Assembly (NCBI RefSeq): GCF_007954275.1
Contig: NZ_VOLT01000013.1
Location: 1-64,000, forward strand
Source: Colwellia demingiae
Lineage (GTDB): Bacteria > Pseudomonadota > Gammaproteobacteria > Enterobacterales > Alteromonadaceae
Direction: 5' to 3'
Length of the DNA stretch: 64,000 bases
The notes under the pieces are model-generated. The model was not told the DNA's origin. It was given only the letters and a program-made list of their open reading frames with translations, and did not search any database. The position numbers and the translations under genes were made by a program. Shown in pieces: positions 35,454-43,102 of the stretch. Within the stretch, counting starts at the first letter, position 1; every line of letters starts with the position of its first letter.

Positions 35454-35886
35454 TAATTTAGTTTGATCTGTTGGCTGAATTGGTAGACCTAATTTATTGG
35501 GTAAATTCGGTTTATGCATATATAAGGACTAACTTTGTATGAACTAATTTTACCTGCTTAATGTAAGCAGGGCACTTACATATGATGCTGTAAGCGGTTG
35601 ATGTTGAATATCGCTTGGTCAGAATAAAGCTAACTAATAAATTAACAAATAATAATAAGGACAATGGTCGAAAGAGTATTTAGTAGCAAATCTTGTTTGT
35701 TATTTGAGACATAAAAAAAACATCCAATAAGTTACTCCCATTACTGTTTCAAGTAGCTGGGGGAGTTCGTCATCATACCTCAATAATTAATAGTCCTATT
35801 TATCTACGGGCTTTACTTAACCATCAATGCTTCTAGTCAAATTATTCTGCCTCTGAAATTTTAACTCTATTTCACTGTTAAATCAC
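35454..35886. other. Noncoding region before the prp operon
   Basis: No supported gene. A TGGCTGAATTGGTAGAC string at about 35475 looks like a tRNA-Leu D arm, but no acceptor or anticodon arm follows. GCAGGGCACTTACATATGAT and flanks near 35567 can form a small hairpin. The prp promoter should lie at the right end. Confidence 0.5.
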
Positions 35887-35900
35887 AATTGTCGACAATT
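35887..35900. promoter_or_regulatory. Palindromic operator 1 of the prp regulator
   Basis: AATTGTCGACAATT, a perfect 14-bp palindrome sharing TTGTCGACAA with the second site. Spacing and position point to GntR-family (FCD) binding. Confidence 0.7.
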
Positions 35901-35960
35901 ATACTTAAGTCTACTTGATTAATTCAAAATTTCAGATATTATTGATTCATATTATTATGT

Positions 35961-35988
35961 TTGTCGACAATGTTATGTAGTTCGACAA
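35961..35988. promoter_or_regulatory. Palindromic operator 2 plus half site
   Basis: TTGTCGACAA (35961-35970) followed by TCGACAA (35982-35988). It lies about 40 bp before the GntR start, so binding would repress the operon promoter and the regulator itself. Confidence 0.65.
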
Positions 35989-36028
35989 CATTACCATAAA
36001 GTTAATATTTAGGTTAATAAGGCACATT

Positions 36029-36748
36029 ATGCTTTTACAAAATCCAACCAAACAAGCCGCAGTTACTACGGCAGATAAAGTTTTTGAACAACTTCAATTT
36101 GCCATTGTTGAAGGTGAGATGGCTGCTGGTAGTAAAATAAGTGAGCCTGAGCTTGCTAAGCATTACCAAATAAGCCGTTCTACATTACGTGAAGCGTTAA
36201 ACCGCTTGGAAAAATGTCATTTGATAGAGCGTAAGGCAAATGTTGGCTCACGTGTCGTTGATTGCACTATAGAAGGTTTACTTGAGTTATATATAACAAG
36301 AGAAGCACTTGAAGGCATGGCGTGTCGCCAAGCGGCATTGAATATGACCGATGAAGAAGTAGCGCATATGCAAGATATGCTAACTCAACATGCAGGTGAT
36401 AAAGCGTTGCAAGACGGGGTAGCTTACTACCAAGAAAAAGGTGATCTTGATTTTCATTATAAGGTTATTTTAGGTAGTCATAATAAACAATTAATCGAAT
36501 TGATCTGTGGCCAGTTATATCACTTAATTCGTATGTATCGTTGTCAATTTGGCATGAATAGTCCAAGAGCTAGTCGTGCTTTTGATGAACACTCACGAAT
36601 AATCCAAGCAATTGCAGATAGAGATGGAGAATTGGCAGAAATGCTAATGCGACGTCACATTGCTGCATCACGTAAAAATATAGAAAACAAAATAACAAAA
36701 GAAATCGCTCAAAAAGAGCAAAACAAAATACAACTCATCAAGTCTTAA
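36029..36748 (+). CDS. GntR family (FCD) regulator of the 2-methylcitrate operon
   Basis: A 239-residue repressor-type regulator. The winged HTH is at about 15-80 ([20 protein letters not shown] then [16 protein letters not shown]). The FCD effector domain follows (about 90-225), with metal-binding-type residues in [12 protein letters not shown] and [11 protein letters not shown], and a final RRHI. It is the first gene of the cluster, 13 bp before prpB. By position it senses propionyl-CoA-derived methylcitrate or a related acid and represses its own operon through the TTGTCGACAA sites. Inferred, not shown. Confidence 0.88.
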   Translation: MLLQNPTKQAAVTTADKVFEQLQFAIVEGEMAAGSKISEPELAKHYQISRSTLREALNRLEKCHLIERKANVGSRVVDCTIEGLLELYITREALEGMACRQAALNMTDEEVAHMQDMLTQHAGDKALQDGVAYYQEKGDLDFHYKVILGSHNKQLIELICGQLYHLIRMYRCQFGMNSPRASRAFDEHSRIIQAIADRDGELAEMLMRRHIAASRKNIENKITKEIAQKEQNKIQLIKS

Positions 36749-36761
36749 GAGGAAATATATC

Positions 36762-37652
36762 ATGACTAGTCAATTATCTGCAGGCGCAAAATTTCGCCAA
36801 GCGTTAGTAAATAACAAACCACTACAAGTTGTAGGCACTATCAATGCCTATAGCGCTATGATGGCTGAGCAAATAGGTCATCAAGCCATATATTTATCAG
36901 GTGGCGGTGTTGCCAATGCCTCTTATGGTTTACCAGATCTTGGTATGACGTCATTGAATGATGTTGTTGCTGACGTACAAAGAATTACCGGTGCTTCAAG
37001 CTTACCTTTACTTGTTGATATTGATACGGGTTGGGGTGGTGCATTTAATATAGCTAAAACTATTCGTGATATGGAAAAAGCAGGTGCTGCAGCTGTTCAT
37101 ATTGAAGATCAAGTGGCGCAAAAGCGTTGTGGTCATCGTCCAAATAAAGAAATTGTTTCAACAGAAGAAATGGCTGATCGTATTCGCGCCGCTGTTGATG
37201 CACGTATTGACCCTGATTTTTTCATTATGGCCCGTACAGACGCTTTTGCTCAAGAAGGTCTAGAAGCTGCCATTGAACGTGCTAAAGCATACGTTGCAGC
37301 GGGTGCTGACGGTATTTTTGCAGAAGCGATTCAAACAGAAGAACATTATCGTGCCTTTACAGAAGCGTTAGATGTTCCGGTTCTTGCCAATATCACTGAA
37401 TTTGGTCAAACAGAACTTTGGAATAAAGAACAATTAGGTGAATGGGGTTGTGCGATGGTGCTTTATCCATTATCAGCATTTCGTGCCATGAATAAAGCCG
37501 CTGAGTCTGTTTATAGAACACTATTAAATGATGGTGATCAAAAAGCTGAAATTGACAACATGCAAACACGCATGGATTTATATGACTACCTTGGCTACCA
37601 CGATTATGAGCAAAAACTAGATTCGTTATTTGCTGATGGAAAAAATAAGTAA
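36762..37652 (+). CDS. prpB: 2-methylisocitrate lyase PrpB
   Basis: A 296-residue enzyme of the isocitrate lyase superfamily splitting 2-methylisocitrate to pyruvate and succinate, the last step of the 2-methylcitrate cycle. Motifs are [28 protein letters not shown] with metal-binding Asp, [13 protein letters not shown] with the catalytic Cys, and [18 protein letters not shown] precedes ATG 36762. Part of the prp operon. Confidence 0.97.
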   Translation: MTSQLSAGAKFRQALVNNKPLQVVGTINAYSAMMAEQIGHQAIYLSGGGVANASYGLPDLGMTSLNDVVADVQRITGASSLPLLVDIDTGWGGAFNIAKTIRDMEKAGAAAVHIEDQVAQKRCGHRPNKEIVSTEEMADRIRAAVDARIDPDFFIMARTDAFAQEGLEAAIERAKAYVAAGADGIFAEAIQTEEHYRAFTEALDVPVLANITEFGQTELWNKEQLGEWGCAMVLYPLSAFRAMNKAAESVYRTLLNDGDQKAEIDNMQTRMDLYDYLGYHDYEQKLDSLFADGKNK

Positions 37653-37689
37653 TTTACCTATAAAAATATTAAAGAATGAGGAAAGAATT

Positions 37690-38814
37690 ATGTCAGATAA
37701 AAAAATTAGTGGTGCAGGTTTACGTGGTCAAAGCGCAGGTGATACGGCTCTTTGTACTGTTGGTCAATCAGGCAGTGGTTTAACCTATTGTGGTTATGAT
37801 ATTTCTGATTTAGCTGATAATGCTACCTTTGAAGAAGTAGCTTATTTATTATTCAACGGTGAATTACCAACACGTGGTGAACTAGCTGAGTACAAAGCTG
37901 AATTACTAGCGATGCGTGATATTCCAAAAGCATTAAAAGAAGTTTTAAAACTTATCCCTAAAGATACACATCCTATGGACGTTATGCGTACAGGTTGTTC
38001 TTTTTTAGGTAATATTGAGCCAGAAGTTGATTTTTCTGAACAAAATAAAGCAGCTAACCGTTTATTAGCGGCGTTCCCTGCAATCATGTGTTACTGGTAT
38101 AAATTTTCACATGATGGTGTTGAAATTGATTGTACTAGTGAAGAAGAATCACTTGGTGGTCACTTCTTACGTCTGCTTAATGGTGAAAGCCCATCTGCAC
38201 AGCATGAACGTGTGATGGATGTTTCGTTGATTTTATATGCAGAGCATGAGTTTAACGCGTCAACGTTTACTGCGCGTGTATGTGCATCAACCTTATCAGA
38301 TATGTTCTCTTGTATTACGGGTGCAATCGGTACTTTACGTGGACCACTTCACGGTGGTGCTAACGAAGCTGCTATGGATATGATCCAAAAGTTCACTTCT
38401 CCTGCAGATGCCAAAGAAAAAATGGCTGGTATGCTTGAGCGCAAAGAAAAAATTATGGGTTTTGGCCATGCAATTTATCGCACCTCAGATCCACGTAATG
38501 TCATTATCAAAGCATGGTCAGAAAAACTAGCAGCAGAAAATGGAGATACATCACTTTATGATATCTCAGTTGCTTGTGAAGAGTTTATGTGGGATACGAA
38601 AAAATTATTCTGTAATGCTGATTTCTTCCATGCTTCTACTTACAACTATATGGGTATTCCAACTAAACTGTTTACACCTATTTTTGTTTGTTCACGCTTA
38701 ACTGGTTGGGCTGCTCACGTAATGGAGCAACGCTCTAATAACCGAATAATCCGTCCAAGTGCTGATTATACTGGTGCTGAACCACGTACAGTTAAGCCTA
38801 TCTCAGAGAGATAG
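37690..38814 (+). CDS. prpC: 2-methylcitrate synthase PrpC
   Basis: A 374-residue citrate-synthase-family enzyme condensing propionyl-CoA and oxaloacetate. The active-site His are in GPLHGGANEAAMD (about 219-231) and GFGHAIYRTSDPR (about 257-269), and the final Asp is in the NADFFHASTYNYMGIP segment. ATG 37690 with GAGGAAAG at 37678-37685 is preferred over an in-frame start at 37630 that overlaps prpB. Confidence 0.97.
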   Translation: MSDKKISGAGLRGQSAGDTALCTVGQSGSGLTYCGYDISDLADNATFEEVAYLLFNGELPTRGELAEYKAELLAMRDIPKALKEVLKLIPKDTHPMDVMRTGCSFLGNIEPEVDFSEQNKAANRLLAAFPAIMCYWYKFSHDGVEIDCTSEEESLGGHFLRLLNGESPSAQHERVMDVSLILYAEHEFNASTFTARVCASTLSDMFSCITGAIGTLRGPLHGGANEAAMDMIQKFTSPADAKEKMAGMLERKEKIMGFGHAIYRTSDPRNVIIKAWSEKLAAENGDTSLYDISVACEEFMWDTKKLFCNADFFHASTYNYMGIPTKLFTPIFVCSRLTGWAAHVMEQRSNNRIIRPSADYTGAEPRTVKPISER

Positions 38815-38943
38815 TAGAGACTTGTTATTTGCCACCACTTCATCGTTATAAAATAATCGCATAGTTTCATATGCTCATATTTTCTTTCTTGAATTAGTGG
38901 CAAATACCATTATTTAATTGAGCTCTTAAAGATTTAAGCAATG

Positions 38944-39013
38944 TATACCCGTTACCATTCAAAGGGCCGTTTAAAGCCCTTTTAGTCAAACATCTTGATT
39001 GGTAACGGGTATA
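38944..39013. repeat. Miniature repeat copy E within the prp operon
   Basis: TATACCCGTTACCATTCAA and TTGATTGGTAACGGGTATA are the two ends of the A-C family joined around an inner AAAGGGC / GCCCTTT hairpin; only 70 bp long. It lies in the 245-bp prpC-acnD gap. A separate distant inverted pair, TATTTGCCAC / GTGGCAAATA, is at 38826-38906. Confidence 0.8.
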
Positions 39014-39058
39014 TGTTATTTGACAATTCTTTTATTTGATATTTTCCTGGATTAACTT

Positions 39059-41665
39059 ATGAATTATGATTACCGCAAACCGCTTCCTGGTGCGAATATA
39101 GATTTTTTTGATACGCGTGAAGCGGTTGAAGCGATTACTCCTGGTAGCTACGCAAAACTACCTTATACCTCGCGTGTTTTAGCTGAGCAATTAGTCCGTA
39201 GATGTGATCCAGCTGCACTTACCGATTCATTAAAACAACTTATTGATGTTAAACAAGAACTTGATTTTCCATGGTACCCAGCACGTGTTGTTTGCCACGA
39301 TATCTTAGGTCAAACAGCCTTAGTTGATCTTGCTGGTCTTCGTGATGCAATCGCTGAACAAGGTGGTGATCCTTCTAAAGTTAACCCCGTTGTTCCAACA
39401 CAGTTAATCGTAGATCACTCTCTTGCAGTGGAAGCGCCGGGTTTTGACTCTGATGCATTTCAGAAAAACCGTGATATAGAAGATCGTCGTAACAAAGACC
39501 GTTTTGAATTTATTGAGTGGACTAAAACAGCCTTTAAAAATATTGATGTAATTCCTGCTGGTAACGGCATTATGCACCAAATCAACTTAGAGAAAATGTC
39601 ACCAGTTATTCAAGCCCGTGACGGCGTTGCTTTCCCTGATACTTGTGTTGGTACTGATTCACATACACCACACGTTGACGCTTTAGGTGTTATCGCGATT
39701 GGTGTTGGTGGTTTAGAAGCTGAAACAGTAATGCTTGGTCGCCCATCTATGATGCGCTTACCTGATATTATTGGTGTTAAGTTAACGGGTAAACGTGCAC
39801 CAGGTATCACAGCAACCGATATGGTACTTGCGATCACTGAATTTTTACGTAACCAAAAAGTTGTTTCAAGCTACTTAGAATTTTTCGGTGAAGGCACTAA
39901 AGCTTTAACCATTGGTGACCGTGCAACTATCTCAAACATGACACCAGAATACGGTGCATCTGCAGGTATGTTCTATATCGATCAACAAACGATTGATTAC
40001 TTAAAGCTTACTGGTCGTGAGCCAGAGCAAGTAGCACTTGTTGAAACATACGCAAAACACACAGGTTTATGGGCTGACGATTTAGTTGATGCAGAATACC
40101 CACGTGTTATTGAATTTGATTTATCAACGGTATGTCGTAACTTAGCGGGTCCATCTAACCCACATCGTCGATTAGCGACTGCTGATCTTGTATCTAAAGA
40201 TATCGCTAAAAACTTAGACCTATGTAAAGCACAAGAAGCTAATGGCGAAATGCCAGATGGCGCGGTAATTATTGCCGCTATTACTTCTTGTACGAATACC
40301 TCTAACCCACGTAACGTTATTGCTGCTGGTTTAGTGGCAAAACGTGCAAACGAATTAGGTCTTGTACGTAAACCTTGGGTTAAATCGTCATTCGCTCCTG
40401 GTTCAAAAGTTGCAAAACTTTACCTAGAAGAAGCTGGTTTATTATCTGAGATGGAGAAACTAGGCTTTGGTATTGTTGGCTACGCATGTACTACGTGTAA
40501 CGGCATGTCGGGTGCATTAGACCCGAAAATTCAACAAGAAATCATTGACCGTGATTTATACTCAACAGCAGTATTATCAGGTAACCGTAACTTTGATGGT
40601 CGTATTCATCCACACGCTAAACAAGCTTTCTTAGCGTCGCCACCATTAGTTGTTGCTTATGCCATTGCGGGTACGATGCGTTTTGATATAGAAAAAGACA
40701 TATTAGGACAAGATCAAAACGGTAATGACATTACTTTGAAAGATATCTGGCCATCAGATGAAGAGATTGATTCAATTGTTGCATCATGTGTTAAACCTGA
40801 GCAATTCAAAAAAATCTACACGCCAATGTTCGATTTAGGCGCTTTTGAACCAGCGGAAAGTCCATTATACGACTGGGATCTTACCAGTACTTATATCCGT
40901 CGTCCTCCTTATTGGGAAGGTGCTTTAGCCGGTGAACGTACCATGAAAGGTATGCGACCTTTAGCGGTACTTGGTGACAACATCACAACAGATCATTTAT
41001 CACCGTCTAACGCTATTCAGTTAAACAGTGCTTCAGGTGCTTATCTTGATAAAATGGGCGTTCCACACGAAGACTTTAACTCATATGCAACGCATCGTGG
41101 CGATCATGAAACAACACAACGTGCAACATTCGCTAACCCGAAATTGTTCAATGAAATGTGTCGTGATGACAATGGCGAAGTTAAACAAGGTTCACTTGCA
41201 CGTATTGAACCTGAAGGTACTGAATCTCGCATGTGGGAAGCTATCGAAACTTACATGGAACGCAAACAGCCATTAATCATTATCGCTGGTGCTGATTATG
41301 GTCAAGGTTCATCACGCGACTGGGCAGCAAAAGGTGTTCGTTTAGCGGGTGTTGAAGTTATCGTTTCAGAAGGCTTTGAACGTATTCACCGTACTAACTT
41401 GATTGGTATGGGCGTTTTACCACTCGAATTTACCAATGGTGACACACGTAATACTTATAGCATTGATGGTACTGAAACTTATGATGTTGAAGGTACTACA
41501 GCTCCAGGTGGTGCTATGACTGTGATTATGACGCGTAAAAATGGTGAAGTAATTGAGATTCCAGTGAAGTGTCGTTTAGATACTGCTGAAGAAGTTTCAG
41601 TTTACGATGGCGGCGGTGTTCTTCAAAAGTTCGCAACTGATTTTCTTCAGTCAAACGCTAGCTAA
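39059..41665 (+). CDS. acnD: Fe-S dependent 2-methylcitrate dehydratase AcnD
   Basis: An 868-residue aconitase-family enzyme. Cluster-binding Cys are in ITSCTNTSNPRN (about 410-421) and ACTTCNGMSG (about 477-486), and DSHTPHVDALGVIAIGVGGLE is conserved. AcnD dehydrates 2-methylcitrate to 2-methyl-trans-aconitate and replaces PrpD, which is absent from this operon. The presence of PrpF just downstream fits AcnD rather than AcnA. Confidence 0.96.
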   Translation: MNYDYRKPLPGANIDFFDTREAVEAITPGSYAKLPYTSRVLAEQLVRRCDPAALTDSLKQLIDVKQELDFPWYPARVVCHDILGQTALVDLAGLRDAIAEQGGDPSKVNPVVPTQLIVDHSLAVEAPGFDSDAFQKNRDIEDRRNKDRFEFIEWTKTAFKNIDVIPAGNGIMHQINLEKMSPVIQARDGVAFPDTCVGTDSHTPHVDALGVIAIGVGGLEAETVMLGRPSMMRLPDIIGVKLTGKRAPGITATDMVLAITEFLRNQKVVSSYLEFFGEGTKALTIGDRATISNMTPEYGASAGMFYIDQQTIDYLKLTGREPEQVALVETYAKHTGLWADDLVDAEYPRVIEFDLSTVCRNLAGPSNPHRRLATADLVSKDIAKNLDLCKAQEANGEMPDGAVIIAAITSCTNTSNPRNVIAAGLVAKRANELGLVRKPWVKSSFAPGSKVAKLYLEEAGLLSEMEKLGFGIVGYACTTCNGMSGALDPKIQQEIIDRDLYSTAVLSGNRNFDGRIHPHAKQAFLASPPLVVAYAIAGTMRFDIEKDILGQDQNGNDITLKDIWPSDEEIDSIVASCVKPEQFKKIYTPMFDLGAFEPAESPLYDWDLTSTYIRRPPYWEGALAGERTMKGMRPLAVLGDNITTDHLSPSNAIQLNSASGAYLDKMGVPHEDFNSYATHRGDHETTQRATFANPKLFNEMCRDDNGEVKQGSLARIEPEGTESRMWEAIETYMERKQPLIIIAGADYGQGSSRDWAAKGVRLAGVEVIVSEGFERIHRTNLIGMGVLPLEFTNGDTRNTYSIDGTETYDVEGTTAPGGAMTVIMTRKNGEVIEIPVKCRLDTAEEVSVYDGGGVLQKFATDFLQSNAS

Positions 41666-41686
41666 GTTTCGCTAAAATAATCATTT

Positions 41687-41723
41687 AAGCGGTACTTAAC
41701 AGTTGTGTTAGTACCGCTTTTTT
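41687..41723 (+). terminator. Hairpin with T run between acnD and prpF
   Basis: AAGCGGTACTTAACA and TGTTAGTACCGCTTTTTT pair around AGT. It looks like an intrinsic terminator inside the operon, so prpF may be expressed at a lower level or have its own promoter. Confidence 0.8.
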
Positions 41724-41748
41724 ATTAAATAAATAAAAGGAAAACGTG

Positions 41749-42942
41749 ATGTCTCACGATTCTCAAGTGCACAAGCCTCAAGTCAAAATACCTGCTACCT
41801 ATATTCGTGGAGGTACCTCTAAAGGTGTATTTTTTAATTTAACCGATTTGCCAGAAAGCTGTCAGGTTCCAGGTGAACCGCGTGACAATATGTTATTACG
41901 CGTAATTGGTAGCCCAGATCCATACGGCAAACAAACTGATGGTATGGGCGGAGCAACCTCTAGTACCAGTAAAACGGTAATCTTAGCTAAATCAGAACAA
42001 GTGGATCACGACGTTGACTATCTCTTCGGGCAAGTGGCCATTGATAAAGCGTTTGTCGATTGGAGTGGCAATTGCGGCAACCTTACCGCAGCGGTTGGCT
42101 CTTTTGCAATTAGCTCAGGATTAGTAAGTGCAGACAGAGTACCTGAGAATGGTATTTGCGAAGTAAGAATTTGGCAAAAAAATATCAGCAAAACAATTAT
42201 TGCCCATGTACCAATCACACAAGGTGAAGTGCAAGAAACCGGTGATTTTGAATTAGACGGTGTAACTTTCCCTGCAGCTGAAGTGAAAGTGGACTTTGTT
42301 GCACCAGTAGACCCAAGCGAAGCGATGTTCCCAACAGGTAATTTAGTTGATGATCTTGTTGTACCTGATATCGGCACGTTTAAAGTGACCATGATAACGG
42401 CAGGTATTCCAACTATTTTCTTAAATGCAGACGAAATAGGGTATACAGGTACAGAGCTTCAAGAGGCAATTAATGGTGATGACAAAGCTTTAGCGCGTTT
42501 TGAAACCATTCGTGCTTATGGCGCAGTAAAAATGGGCTTGATCAGTGATATCTCTGAAGCTGCCTCACGTCAACATACCCCTAAAGTAGCGTTTGTTGCA
42601 CCTGCAAAAGCTTATACTTCTTCTAGCGGTAAAAATATTGCTGCTAGTGATATTGATTTACATGTACGTGCACTCTCTATGGGTAAGTTACACCATGCCA
42701 TGATGGGAACTGCTGCTGTTGCTATTGGTACTGCTGCTGCTATTCCAGGCACACTGGTAAATTTAGCTGCTGGCTCGGGAGAAAGAAGCGAGGTAACTTT
42801 TGGTCATCCATCAGGCACACTAAAAGTCGGCGCACAAGCTGAATGTGTTAATGGTAACTGGACGGTGAAAAAAGTAAGTATGAGCCGAAGTGCTCGAGTA
42901 CTTATGGAAGGTCAGGTAAGGGTGCCAGCATTGTTTGAATAA
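41749..42942 (+). CDS. prpF: 2-methylaconitate isomerase PrpF
   Basis: A 397-residue protein of the diaminopimelate-epimerase-like fold isomerising 2-methyl-trans-aconitate to the cis form, which is needed when AcnD is used. Marks are ATYIRGGTSKGVFFN (about 15-29), DGMGGATSSTSKTVI, VDWSGNCGNLTAAVGSFAI and the catalytic Lys region FVAPAKAYTSSSGK. The GTG one codon upstream is possible; ATG 41749 has AAGGAAAA ahead. Confidence 0.96.
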   Translation: MSHDSQVHKPQVKIPATYIRGGTSKGVFFNLTDLPESCQVPGEPRDNMLLRVIGSPDPYGKQTDGMGGATSSTSKTVILAKSEQVDHDVDYLFGQVAIDKAFVDWSGNCGNLTAAVGSFAISSGLVSADRVPENGICEVRIWQKNISKTIIAHVPITQGEVQETGDFELDGVTFPAAEVKVDFVAPVDPSEAMFPTGNLVDDLVVPDIGTFKVTMITAGIPTIFLNADEIGYTGTELQEAINGDDKALARFETIRAYGAVKMGLISDISEAASRQHTPKVAFVAPAKAYTSSSGKNIAASDIDLHVRALSMGKLHHAMMGTAAVAIGTAAAIPGTLVNLAAGSGERSEVTFGHPSGTLKVGAQAECVNGNWTVKKVSMSRSARVLMEGQVRVPALFE

Positions 42943-43054
42943 ATTCGAAACTGTTTAATGTTTAACTTAAAGAATGGTTTGCTATGGTTTGATCATCTTT
43001 TTATTGATAAAGCTAATATGAGCATCTTTTAACATTGACGAACAGTTTTAAAAT

Positions 43055-43084
43055 AAAAAGCGCAGATTACTCTGCGCTTTTTTT
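43055..43084. terminator. Bidirectional rho-independent terminator
   Basis: AAAAAGCGCAGA, loop TTAC, TCTGCGCTTTTT. It separates prpF from the convergent TonB receptor gene. Confidence 0.92.
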
Positions 43085-43102
43085 ATCTACGACTCGCTAG
43101 AA

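Noticed and set aside
35470-35520. tRNA-Leu-like string TGGCTGAATTGGTAGAC
   Set aside because: Only a D-arm-like part is present; no acceptor stem, anticodon arm or T arm could be traced.
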